This document shows, piece after piece, positions 15,416 to 23,995 of a stretch of DNA of 27,909 bases; position 1 is the stretch's first letter, and each line of letters begins with the position of its first letter. The notes under the pieces were generated by a model, which ran no database searches, was not told the DNA's origin, and worked only from the letters and a program-made list of their open reading frames with translations. The DNA lies in assembly GCA_045600965.1 (NCBI GenBank), contig JAZRYW010000049.1:1-27909 (forward strand). Direction: 5' to 3'. The translations under genes were made by a program, and so were the position numbers. This DNA comes from RGIG6374 sp045600965. GTDB taxonomy: Bacteria > Bacteroidota > Bacteroidia > Bacteroidales > UBA932.

Positions 15416-17863
15416 ATGACTTCTGCAGACACCATCATTGCCAACAGGTTGCTTGACAACATCAAGCTCCACCCTGAAAACATTGCATATTCCATCAACG
15501 GACATCACACTACCTGGCGTGAAATGGGCGACAAGGCTGTTCGGATCGCCTCCGGCATCTCGGCCACTCTGAATCTGACCGAAGTCCCCGCCAACCGCCC
15601 CGTACGCATAGCCATCAACCTTCCCAGGGAATCGGACTTCCTGTCCTGCATCGTTGCAAGCGTGCTGCTTCACAGTTCATACGTTCCCATAGACACGGTC
15701 GTTCCTTCCGAGCGCAGGGACTTCATACTCAAGGACTCCGCAGCTGATTTCCTCATAGACTCAGGCAACGTCGACGCCCTGCTGTCATCCGCCCCGCTTG
15801 AAGAACTTCCTTCATACAAGGGAGAGTTTGATGAGGCGTATATGATTTACACCTCGGGCACGACAGGCCAGCCGAAAGGCGTTTCCGTCCCCTACAGGGC
15901 TCTGCTCGCATTTCTTGAGAATCTGAAGGGCGATGATTTCCTGATCGGACCGTCATCCTCAATGCTGCATTTTGCCAGTGTAGGATTCGATGCATCCATC
16001 TATGAAACCTTCGGCGCCCTGTATTACGGAGCAAGGATAGTGGTGACTCCGGAAGACACGAGGCACGATGCGTTCAAGCTTCACAGTCTGCTTGTGGAGG
16101 AGAGCATCACACACTGTCTGATGCCGCCTTCCCTGCTGACCATATTCAGCGATTTCAAATTCCCCGCGATGCGTTCGATGATATGCGGCGGGGAAGCCAT
16201 ACCTCAGAGCGTGACAAAACAGATAGCCGGACATACCAATTTCCGCTTCACCTGCATTTACGGGCCTACCGAGGCCACTGTCTTCGTCACGAAGTTCCAT
16301 TTTGAGGACGACACCAGGTGGCGCTGTCTCGGCGGACCGCTCGACGGTGTGACCTGCCACGTGGTGGATGAGGATATGAAGCCGGTCAGGCCGGGAGAGC
16401 AGGGAGAACTCCTCATCGGAGGCCCGCAGCTGTCCAACGGCTACTGGAACCGCCCCGACCTCAATGAAAAGGCCTTTGTCACCAACCCGTTCGACGACCC
16501 CCAAGGCAACGCTCCCATACTTTACCATAGCGGCGACATCGTTTTGCTCAACGAGGACGGCAGTTTCGACTATCTTGGCAGAAAGGATTCGCAGGTGAAA
16601 CTTCACAGTTTCCGCATCGAGCTCGGTGAGATAGGATTCCGCATAGAAAGCCACCCTCGTGTAAGCAGGGCCTACGTATGCATAGAGGAGAACGGCAACG
16701 ACAAACATCTGGTGGCCTATGTCCAGACAGCCGACGGCGACCCGGAGCTGAAGGACGTCAGGGAATATATCCGGCAGTTCCTGCCCGAGTATATGGTCCC
16801 GACCTACTGGAATCACGTGTCTCAGTTCAAGCTCAACGCCAATGCAAAGATAGACAAGTCCGTGCTGGTCAACGAGGCGTGGAAGAGATATACCACTCCC
16901 AGCGACAAGATGACCCGCGACGAGGAAATGATGGCCAAATGCGTCGCCGGCATCGTGGGGGCCGACAACGTGAATATCGACGTGGACCTGATATCCGAAC
17001 TCGGGCTGTCGTCGCTGCAAATTATGCGCACTTCCGCGGACCTCGACCCGCTGGGCCTTCACATCTATCCCGAAGACATCTACAAATACCGCACAATCAG
17101 GGAAATATGCCAGCATCATCTGTACCGCATCTGCTACTGGTTCAACAATCCCGAGGAACATCCGGAAAAGCCGGTGCTGGTCATCATCAGCGGATACACG
17201 AGCTTCTCCTTCCTCTATACTAACCTCTCGATGGTCCTGCAGGAGCATTTCAACATCTTCGTCATCGAAAGCTATCACACCTTATGCTATTTCGAGGCCA
17301 CTCCCAACAGCGAGATAATCGATCTGTACAAGAGTATGATACGCAGCGTGGAGAAGAAATACAAGGTTTCGGTCATCACCGGCTTCTGCTACGGAGGCGA
17401 GCAGGCTCTCAGGGTTGCGGCCGACCTTTGGAACGACTCGCCTGAGAAACCGGCCGCAGTAGTCATCGACGGAATGCTGCGAAGGGACAAGAATCCGGAT
17501 CATTTCATCCCCCTGAACTGGCCCACCATCTCTGAGGAGCAGAACAGGCTTCGCAAACTGGTTGACACGACAATCCTCGAAACGATAGACGACGATTTCC
17601 ACTACAACGGCCCCGTAAGTTCGATTCTGTGCGACACATTCGCCGAGCAGCAGACAATCACACCGGAGGAGCAGTTGACCATAAGCAAGGAAGTTATGGA
17701 TCTCTACCGTACCGAATTCAAGATCACGCCCGACAAATGGAGGAAAGAGTATCCTGATGCCGAAATCCTGTTTATGCCCGGAGGTCATTTCGAGGCGATG
17801 AAAACGCCCGAAACCGACAAGGCCATCATCGACTGCATTCTTTCATACCTCCCTCAAGCCTGA
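15416..17863 (+). CDS. Single-module NRPS: adenylation-carrier-thioesterase (Cys nucleophile)
   Basis: The 815-residue enzyme has an adenylation domain with A3 YTSGTTGQPKG (145-155), A5 YGPTE (282-286), A7 HSGD (371-374), A8 GRKDSQVKLHSFRIELGEI (388-406) and A10 with catalytic Lys478. A carrier domain follows with the phosphopantetheine site ELGLSSLQ (Ser533), then an alpha/beta-hydrolase thioesterase (about 585-815). The thioesterase nucleophile elbow reads GFCYG, so Cys658 replaces Ser; His791 (GGHFE) and possibly Asp685 complete a triad. Asp192 at the pocket entrance is the residue that usually holds an alpha-amino group. There is no condensation domain. It should activate one amino acid and release it by hydrolysis, dimerisation or transfer; the product is unknown. 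Six bases downstream of the TonB receptor gene; no 4'-phosphopantetheinyl transferase gene in the window. Confidence 0.9.
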   Translation: MTSADTIIANRLLDNIKLHPENIAYSINGHHTTWREMGDKAVRIASGISATLNLTEVPANRPVRIAINLPRESDFLSCIVASVLLHSSYVPIDTVVPSERRDFILKDSAADFLIDSGNVDALLSSAPLEELPSYKGEFDEAYMIYTSGTTGQPKGVSVPYRALLAFLENLKGDDFLIGPSSSMLHFASVGFDASIYETFGALYYGARIVVTPEDTRHDAFKLHSLLVEESITHCLMPPSLLTIFSDFKFPAMRSMICGGEAIPQSVTKQIAGHTNFRFTCIYGPTEATVFVTKFHFEDDTRWRCLGGPLDGVTCHVVDEDMKPVRPGEQGELLIGGPQLSNGYWNRPDLNEKAFVTNPFDDPQGNAPILYHSGDIVLLNEDGSFDYLGRKDSQVKLHSFRIELGEIGFRIESHPRVSRAYVCIEENGNDKHLVAYVQTADGDPELKDVREYIRQFLPEYMVPTYWNHVSQFKLNANAKIDKSVLVNEAWKRYTTPSDKMTRDEEMMAKCVAGIVGADNVNIDVDLISELGLSSLQIMRTSADLDPLGLHIYPEDIYKYRTIREICQHHLYRICYWFNNPEEHPEKPVLVIISGYTSFSFLYTNLSMVLQEHFNIFVIESYHTLCYFEATPNSEIIDLYKSMIRSVEKKYKVSVITGFCYGGEQALRVAADLWNDSPEKPAAVVIDGMLRRDKNPDHFIPLNWPTISEEQNRLRKLVDTTILETIDDDFHYNGPVSSILCDTFAEQQTITPEEQLTISKEVMDLYRTEFKITPDKWRKEYPDAEILFMPGGHFEAMKTPETDKAIIDCILSYLPQA

Positions 17864-17872
17864 CGGTCAGGC
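17858..17872. terminator. Possible bidirectional hairpin between convergent operons
   Basis: GCCTGAC-G-GTCAGGC is a perfect seven-base inverted repeat over the NRPS stop codon, in the 12-base gap between convergent genes. It has no T-tract, so it is only a weak terminator candidate. Confidence 0.3.
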
Positions 17873-17875
17873 CTG

Positions 17876-19489
17876 TCAGTAGACCAGCCTGAGGCCGTCT
17901 ATCCAGAGCGTGCTCGCGGAGCTGCCGGTGAACCAGTCACCCAGCCTGCTTGCGGCGCAGGATATGATGATGTGCGTGGGAACGCGCGAAGTTGAACTGT
18001 ACTGCAGAGGTATCTCCACCTCCTGCCAGTTGTCGGTACCGGTTGAAACGAACTCTCCGTAGGCTATCACCGATTCAGAATCCTTGTTGAAGAAGGTTGA
18101 CGGATCAGTAGTGTCAACCCTGACCGGTGAATCCGCAGTGCCTCCGTATTTCCTGTAATCCCAGTCGCCCAGGGCGCAGAAGATGGCGCAGCGGTCGGGA
18201 TCGCCTTCCTTCACGGCATCATCCCGGGGATATCCGCCGACGTTGTCAACAGCTCCGCCGGAATATTTCACCCAGAGGCGCAGAGCCCTCGGACGGTGTG
18301 TGAACGGACGGCCGAAATCCACCTTTCCGCCGCTGGTCCCGACCAGTCCGGCAAAACTGCCGCTGAATATGTTGCCGGCGGCAAATTTTATCACAACGTA
18401 TCTTGAATCCATACGGACAGACGCCGAGCCCTCCATATGCTCGTCAGTATCAGGAGCGCAGATGACTCCTGACGCGCCGACCGATGTCGAACCCGGATTG
18501 CCGGAATCCCACCATTTGGCTCCACATACGGCAGACGAAGGGTCGAAGAAGGAGAAGTAGTATGGCGATTCCGCGTTGCTGAATATCTCGAATCCGGCAT
18601 TCGGAAGCTGCACCTCGACATCGGTGGTGAATGATGATACGGAGGAAAAGTGACTGCCGCTGAATGCCACGCACTCATATTCGGTAGCGGGTTCCAGAGA
18701 GTCGATGCAGGCCCTGAAACTGCCGCCGGAAACGGTCACGGCGCTGTCGGGGACCTCCGTCCACTGCTCATCCCCCACCCTGCGGTATCTGAAGGAGTTG
18801 CGATTGCCGGCAAGCCCCGAGGCGGCCAGATGACACACCCTCGTCCAGGGGCTGATTTCCTTGAAAATCACCGCAGCATCGGTGTGGGAGACGTGGATGC
18901 TCCAGGTCTCGCTCCTGCCGTGCGAACGCACCTCCACCTTTACGGGAGAGGAGAAGTTCCTGACGGACATCACGTCGAGAGAGTATTCCGTCAGGTCCTC
19001 AGGCCCGAGACGGAAGGAGGAAACCTTCAGATTGGAAAGGGGTCTGTTTCTGAGGACATCTGCCACAATACGCCGGTTGACGGCATCGAAGACGCTTTCG
19101 CCGACCTGGCCCTCTACGGAGAAGCGCCGGTCCACAGACTGCACGGCACGCAATTTCCATTTATAATCCTGATATGTGGTGACGGTGAACAGGCGTTCCT
19201 CGGAAAGATCCTGCACGCCCGTCATCGGCGGTTCGACCGAAGACACCTCACAGTTGAAAAGCACCTCGGATACATTCACGGAGTGTATATCGGCACGTTC
19301 GTCAAGAATCAGGGTCACAGTGGAGGATGAAGGATCGATTTTCACTTCAAGGACCCCCTCGGCAGTGACCGACGTGACGGCAGGCCTTACCACAGGCAGA
19401 GGTACGTCGTTGCGTATGCAGGTGGCTGTAAGGGGCAATGCCGCCAGAAGCAGGACAAAACGGATTATTCTTTCCGGAACTTTCATCAT
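17876..19489 (-). CDS. PCMD-domain surface lipoprotein
   Basis: The 537-residue protein has a signal peptide with a lipobox Cys at about residue 24 (LTATC). An N-terminal region (about 35-205) has repeated beta-rich segments, then come an Fn3-like stretch (about 210-292) and a C-terminal PCMD domain (about 295-537, from LPNAGFEIFSN to LWIDGLRLVY). PCMD (putative carbohydrate metabolism domain) is a jelly-roll-like domain of Bacteroidota surface proteins; its activity is not established. The C-terminal half is paralogous to the protein encoded at 20945-22756, sharing the LPN-GFE-SNAE, FYDPSS-like, VIKFAAGNIF and KVDFGRP blocks. It is last in the surface operon and starts one base after the preceding stop. 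A second ATG at 19486 is also possible. Confidence 0.83.
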   Translation of the reverse strand: MMKVPERIIRFVLLLAALPLTATCIRNDVPLPVVRPAVTSVTAEGVLEVKIDPSSSTVTLILDERADIHSVNVSEVLFNCEVSSVEPPMTGVQDLSEERLFTVTTYQDYKWKLRAVQSVDRRFSVEGQVGESVFDAVNRRIVADVLRNRPLSNLKVSSFRLGPEDLTEYSLDVMSVRNFSSPVKVEVRSHGRSETWSIHVSHTDAAVIFKEISPWTRVCHLAASGLAGNRNSFRYRRVGDEQWTEVPDSAVTVSGGSFRACIDSLEPATEYECVAFSGSHFSSVSSFTTDVEVQLPNAGFEIFSNAESPYYFSFFDPSSAVCGAKWWDSGNPGSTSVGASGVICAPDTDEHMEGSASVRMDSRYVVIKFAAGNIFSGSFAGLVGTSGGKVDFGRPFTHRPRALRLWVKYSGGAVDNVGGYPRDDAVKEGDPDRCAIFCALGDWDYRKYGGTADSPVRVDTTDPSTFFNKDSESVIAYGEFVSTGTDNWQEVEIPLQYSSTSRVPTHIIISCAASRLGDWFTGSSASTLWIDGLRLVY

Positions 19490-19490
19490 A

Positions 19491-20201
19491 CTAGAAATGA
19501 TATGCTATTGCAAGACTGCAGTTCATAAGGTTGAAGCCCATCGCGCAGCGGAAGGACGATGCCGTGCCGCCCATATCACCGGATTGGGGCACCGCCAGGT
19601 TTCCGTAAGTGATGTCTGCGAGTCCAACGGCACCCTCGATGGACACGGAGGAGAAGACATAAAGTTCGACACCGGGGCGGAAAGCCAGGCCCAGACGTGA
19701 GGCCTTGCCTGTTTCAGAGAAGGGGAAGGTCCCGGTACGGGCATATCCGAGGGAGAATTCACAGAAGAAGCCGAAAGTCCCGCTGTCATCCACGCCTATG
19801 TAGTTTCTGTGAAAGAATTCAGCCGACAGCAGGTCAGAGGCCATCTGAACCGCGGGCAGGTCAAGGGAGAGCCCGCCTCCCGGTATGGATATCACGGCGT
19901 CCTGAGAAAGGACGGAAGCGCTGGCATATCCCAGCCTCAGCCCGATGGAGGAATTGTCTCGGTAGGCGAATTCAAACGAGGGAGCTATTCTTAGCAGGCC
20001 GGCGTGGGCGTTGATGTCCTGAGCCAGAAGCAGTATGCTGCTGTTGTCGCTCCTGAGTGATGCGCCGGTGAACGAAACCGTCAGAGTCCTTTCGCCTTTC
20101 GGAGCGAGAACTGACGCAGCGTCCGTGGCGGCCGAGGCCTCGGATATGCAGGCCGTAAGAAGGACTGGCCAGGCCAATATGCTGAGCAGAGAACTTTTCA
20201 T
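19491..20201 (-). CDS. Outer-membrane beta-barrel protein (236 aa)
   Basis: The protein has a signal peptide (cleavage after ASA, about residue 24), alternating hydrophobic/polar strands through most of its length, glycine-rich turns (SIPGGGLSLDL) and a C-terminal strand ending in YHF, the aromatic end typical of barrel proteins handled by the BAM complex. No enzyme motif is visible. It is separated by one base from both the upstream barrel gene and the downstream PCMD gene, so it is probably part of the same surface assembly, perhaps exporting or anchoring the lipoproteins. I do not recognise a named family. Confidence 0.75.
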   Translation of the reverse strand: MKSSLLSILAWPVLLTACISEASAATDAASVLAPKGERTLTVSFTGASLRSDNSSILLLAQDINAHAGLLRIAPSFEFAYRDNSSIGLRLGYASASVLSQDAVISIPGGGLSLDLPAVQMASDLLSAEFFHRNYIGVDDSGTFGFFCEFSLGYARTGTFPFSETGKASRLGLAFRPGVELYVFSSVSIEGAVGLADITYGNLAVPQSGDMGGTASSFRCAMGFNLMNCSLAIAYHF

Positions 20202-20202
20202 C

Positions 20203-20952
20203 TTAGAAATAGAAATATGTGCCCACGGAAAGGGCGAGAGGATTCAACTTGTATGAGGCGTCAAAATAAGTCCTTGAGCCTTCCTTGACCTGATTGTGCA
20301 CCTGTTTGTCGCTGTTGATGGATATCCCCGCCACATCCACTCCGGCAGTGATGGTGAGGAATTCGGTGAACTTCACTGCGATGCCTCCGTCAACGCCTAT
20401 CGAAAAGGAATTAGACGTGGAATAAGTGCCCGGAATGTCGTCGCCCCTGACATCGGTCACCTTCGACACCTTGCCTGAATAGCCGGCCGTTCCGTCAGCA
20501 TAGATAGAGAATCTGCCGGAGTTGCCTATCATCATATATTTCCGTATGAAAAGGGACAGGCCGTAGCCGTTTGACAAAAGCCTGTAGTCGGCAGCCGTAA
20601 GGGCCGTATCCATAAGAAAAATGTCACCGTCGGAGATGTCGGTGAAACGCCTTGAAAAGAAGGGCGTTACGCCTGCCACCAGATTGTCCGCCAGGGCAAG
20701 GTGCAATGAGGGGCGGAGTGAAAGGTTGTAGTTTCTCAGGCCGCCGGCATCGATGACCGACGATTTCAGGTCATCGGCACGCCAGACGCCGAATGAGGCA
20801 GAGCCTCCTATGCCCCACTGCCCCTTCAGCACTATGGGAGTACGGAGCGCATCCGACTGCACGACACCCCTGTGGCGCCGGGCGGCCGCGGCCGGAGCGG
20901 TCACTGCCGCTGTGAGCAGCACGGATAGAATTATTGCGGATATCCTATTCAT
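20203..20952 (-). CDS. Outer-membrane beta-barrel protein (249 aa)
   Basis: The chosen ATG at 20952 gives MNRISAIILSVLL, a good signal peptide (cleavage near APAAAA, about residue 24); an upstream in-frame start at 20973 would put seven polar residues in front and overlap the previous gene more. The mature part alternates strand-like segments with short polar turns (for example SLRPSLHLALADNLVAGVTPFF) and ends in LSVGTYFYF, an aromatic C-terminal strand. The ATG lies within the last bases of the PCMD gene (8-base overlap), implying translational coupling. It resembles the neighbouring barrel in size and layout but I see no strong sequence match between them. Function unknown. Confidence 0.75.
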   Translation of the reverse strand: MNRISAIILSVLLTAAVTAPAAAARRHRGVVQSDALRTPIVLKGQWGIGGSASFGVWRADDLKSSVIDAGGLRNYNLSLRPSLHLALADNLVAGVTPFFSRRFTDISDGDIFLMDTALTAADYRLLSNGYGLSLFIRKYMMIGNSGRFSIYADGTAGYSGKVSKVTDVRGDDIPGTYSTSNSFSIGVDGGIAVKFTEFLTITAGVDVAGISINSDKQVHNQVKEGSRTYFDASYKLNPLALSVGTYFYF

Positions 20953-22756
20953 ATATGAGTTCGAAATTGTCAAGAAGAAGCGTGCTGGATGAGCATCCGG
21001 CGAAATAGTCGCCGTAACGGCTCGAAGCGCACGACACTATGATATGGGTGGGGAATTCGGTCAGGGACTTGTAGTCGAGACTTACGGTGACCTGCCTCCA
21101 GGCACTCCTCGAGCCGTTGCCCGTTTCCGTGAACTGCCCGTAGGCTATGGTTTCGGGGAGGTCCGGGTAACTGCGGAAAGTGCTCTTGTCCGAAGTGTTG
21201 ACCTGCACCGGGCAATCGCGTGTGCCGCCATACACCGTATTGCTCCAGGTGCCAAGCGCCACTTCTATGTTGCACTGGTCGTACTCGCCCTTCGCGACGG
21301 TCCCTGCGGGGCCTTCGTGGTCGACCTTGCCGCCTTCGTAGCGATACCAGAAGCGGACTGCCGAAGGCCTGGAGGTCCAGGGACGGCCGAAATCCACCTT
21401 TCCGTTCATTCCGTCAAGGCCTGCGAACTCGCCGGTGAAGATGTTTCCGGCGGCAAACTTGATCACTGCATACATCGACTGCAGTCGTGCGGAGCGCTTC
21501 GATCCTATGCCGGCAGGCACGTCCGAATCGGAATAGCATATTGCATAGGATGCGCCCAGCATTCCTGCGGAGGCGGAACTTCCGCTGTCCCAGAATTTCC
21601 TGCGTGCGGAAAGGTCATCGGACGAGGGGTCGTAGAACGAAATCCAGTTCTTGTTTTCGGCATTGCTGACAGTCTCGAATCCGAAGTTGGGAAGCTGGGG
21701 AGCCGCATCGGTCGTGAAAGACAGCCGCGAGCCGGTCTCCTGTCCGTCTATCATCAGGCGGTATTCATATTCCGTATCAGGCTCAAGGTTCTCCGCAAGG
21801 CATTCATATGTGCCGTCAGCGGTCTTTGATGCCGCCGCGCCTGTCCATGCCTCCCCGTCGGAGGACCATTGCATTTCAATCCCGGTCCCCTCTTCATATT
21901 CACTCCCGTCCACGTCGGCGTGAAGGGTTGCGTGGCCGGCCCATATCTCATAGCGCTTCGAGGGCGTCAGGCCTGTCGAGACAGGTTCGAACACTATCAT
22001 ATTCTCAACCACATCCACGTCACAGTCCAGCATCACTGTAAATGACAGCATACCGTCGGTGGAGGTGTATTTGGGTTTCATTGCATACAGTCTTCCTCCC
22101 TGCACGTCGTCTATCCTTCCGGAAGCTGTGACTGTGCTGCCGTCGGAGACGAGGGTTCCCTCGAAATTCCAGAAGAGCGAGGTTTCATCCCCGTCGGCAA
22201 GGAAATAACCTTCCCTGCCGCTGTTTCCCGAGCCATAGGTCAGGCAGCGTGATGCATCGTCCATATCGGTTCCGACAGTGAATCTGTAACCGTCATTGAA
22301 CTTGCGCGCCACCGAAGGGTCGAAGGTCACCTTTGTAACCGCGTTCGAAATGCCCGCCGTTATCCTCAGGAGGGATGTTTCACCCCCGCTGACTGTCACC
22401 TTCGAGGAACCCTTGTAACTTTTCGAGTCCCAGCAGGCCCATCTCGGATTCTCCTTTACTGATTCACCGGCCTCAACGTCCACGCGGTATTCATCCGCCG
22501 GAAGATATATGGCCTCGGGAGCGGAGGATATGGTATAGCGGCGCACCATTCCGGAGAAATCGGCCTTGTATATGCCTATCACAGCCGATTCAAGGACTTC
22601 GCGGTCGGTCACCGCAGCCTTGGTCATATCATTGAGTGATATTCTCAGGGTGAGGGAACCTTGGGCGGCGTCTGTGTTGTCATCCACGTTGCCGCAGGCC
22701 GAGACCGCCATAAGCGCTGCGCAGAGCAGCAGGGTTCTGTATGTTTTATCCTTCAT
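20945..22756 (-). CDS. DUF4493-PCMD surface lipoprotein
   Basis: The 603-residue lipoprotein has a lipobox Cys at about residue 21 (AVSAC). Its DUF4493-type N-terminal region (about 30-260) opens with GSLTLRISLND and shares the pattern of the next two upstream genes. An Fn3-like stretch (about 265-350, LEPDTEYEYRL) precedes a PCMD domain (about 354-603) ending LLLDNFELIYE. The DUF4493 part is fimbrillin-like in character, so the protein may join a surface-polymer-type domain to a ligand- or carbohydrate-binding domain; this is inference. It starts six bases after the previous gene and overlaps the following barrel gene by eight bases. It is paralogous to the PCMD protein at 17876-19489. Confidence 0.85.
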   Translation of the reverse strand: MKDKTYRTLLLCAALMAVSACGNVDDNTDAAQGSLTLRISLNDMTKAAVTDREVLESAVIGIYKADFSGMVRRYTISSAPEAIYLPADEYRVDVEAGESVKENPRWACWDSKSYKGSSKVTVSGGETSLLRITAGISNAVTKVTFDPSVARKFNDGYRFTVGTDMDDASRCLTYGSGNSGREGYFLADGDETSLFWNFEGTLVSDGSTVTASGRIDDVQGGRLYAMKPKYTSTDGMLSFTVMLDCDVDVVENMIVFEPVSTGLTPSKRYEIWAGHATLHADVDGSEYEEGTGIEMQWSSDGEAWTGAAASKTADGTYECLAENLEPDTEYEYRLMIDGQETGSRLSFTTDAAPQLPNFGFETVSNAENKNWISFYDPSSDDLSARRKFWDSGSSASAGMLGASYAICYSDSDVPAGIGSKRSARLQSMYAVIKFAAGNIFTGEFAGLDGMNGKVDFGRPWTSRPSAVRFWYRYEGGKVDHEGPAGTVAKGEYDQCNIEVALGTWSNTVYGGTRDCPVQVNTSDKSTFRSYPDLPETIAYGQFTETGNGSRSAWRQVTVSLDYKSLTEFPTHIIVSCASSRYGDYFAGCSSSTLLLDNFELIYE

Positions 22757-22762
22757 ATCCGC

Positions 22763-23995
22763 TTATTCCACTACAAGTTGCAACTCAATGTTCTTGCGGC
22801 AGCCTTTCCTGTCGACGACCTTCATAGTGAACGTATGCGTGCCCTTGAAGGCCAGGATGGGAACCTGGGCTGCAGACAGGTCGAACGCTATTTCACTGCG
22901 GCCGCTGACCGCATCGCCGTAAGGGAAGGGAATTATGGTCGTGAAGACTGATATCGCGCCCGCAGACGGGTTGACAAGGTCAAGCACGCTGCTTCCGTCG
23001 TTGACCGTGCGGAGCGAGTTCACGAACGCCTCGTTGGTTGAGGACACGTCCACCGTGAAAGATTTCACCATATTCGGCACGGAGGCCAACATAGTCAGGT
23101 TGAAGGGACTGCCTTGGGGAGCGACAATTATCGGAGCTTCCAGGTCATATCCGCAGGTGCTTTCGAGGCATATTCCTCCATCCCCCGCAGGCGCATCGGG
23201 ATCCTCCCCTATTATGTCCTCCACCACAATCATATCGGCGGAGAGTTCCTCATCCTCAAGAAAGCCCGTGATGACGACATCCGCGTTGGCATTGCCCTCG
23301 CTGTCCATCTTCTTGACAAAAGTCACCTTGTGCCAGGTGCGGGGCATAATGCCCGTGAAGACCTTGGTCATCTTCTGCAATTTCCCGTCGACCAGGCCCT
23401 TGTAGCTTATCTCCATTGTCGTTCCGGGGCCGTTGTTGACTGCGAAATAGCCTTTCCTTCCGTCCCAGCGCGGACTTCCGCCATTGAAGTCGAGAGCGTA
23501 TGAAAGCGGAGCATCGGGCGATACGCTTACGGTTGCCGCGCCGTCTCCGGTCACCATCGACACGAAATCGTCGGAATAGTCCACCGTCACTGCTGTCTGG
23601 AGCAGAGTGCAGGTGAGCGTGGCGAGTTCAGTCGTATTGTCAACCTCTATGTCGAACTGCGTCGAAGCCCCATACACCGGCGACTCGAAAGCGGCTGCCG
23701 GAACTTCGCCGTCGGATGATGAAGCGAAGATCGTATATGAACCGGCAGCGAGGCTTATCAGCCCGCCGTCCGAGCGGACGTCGGCCAGAGTGGTGTGCTT
23801 GACCTTATTCATACTGTAATCGAATATCTCGATGATGAAATCGTCCGGTGCGGCAGACGCGGCCTTGGTAGCCATATCATCATCAATGCGGATACTTCCA
23901 AGTGAAAGGTATCCTGTTCCGCTGTAGGTTTCATTTTCCCAGCTGCAGGCTGTCAGCGCCGCCATCGCAGCAATTGTCAAAGCATATCTTTTCAT
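22763..23995 (-). CDS. DUF4493 surface lipoprotein (410 aa)
   Basis: A signal peptide ends at lipobox Cys17 (ALTAC). The mature start (GTGYLSLGSIRIDDDMATKA) and the following pattern (FIIEIFDYSMNKVKHTTLADV, then LAAGSYTIFASS) fit DUF4493, a Bacteroidota lipoprotein family related in style to fimbrillins. The C-terminal third (about 285-410) contains Ig-like beta-strands with a LVNPSAGAISVFTTIIPFPYGD segment and ends VDRKGCRKNIELQLVVE. Its ATG overlaps the preceding stop as ATGA, so expression is probably coupled to the gene before it. Molecular role unknown; surface location is inferred from the lipobox and neighbours. Confidence 0.82.
   Translation of the reverse strand: MKRYALTIAAMAALTACSWENETYSGTGYLSLGSIRIDDDMATKAASAAPDDFIIEIFDYSMNKVKHTTLADVRSDGGLISLAAGSYTIFASSSDGEVPAAAFESPVYGASTQFDIEVDNTTELATLTCTLLQTAVTVDYSDDFVSMVTGDGAATVSVSPDAPLSYALDFNGGSPRWDGRKGYFAVNNGPGTTMEISYKGLVDGKLQKMTKVFTGIMPRTWHKVTFVKKMDSEGNANADVVITGFLEDEELSADMIVVEDIIGEDPDAPAGDGGICLESTCGYDLEAPIIVAPQGSPFNLTMLASVPNMVKSFTVDVSSTNEAFVNSLRTVNDGSSVLDLVNPSAGAISVFTTIIPFPYGDAVSGRSEIAFDLSAAQVPILAFKGTHTFTMKVVDRKGCRKNIELQLVVE

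Noticed and set aside
17876..22756. Reading the PCMD proteins as carbohydrate-processing enzymes
   Set aside because: The domain name is only putative, I see no catalytic motif, and the locus has no carbohydrate enzymes; surface binding or structural roles fit better.
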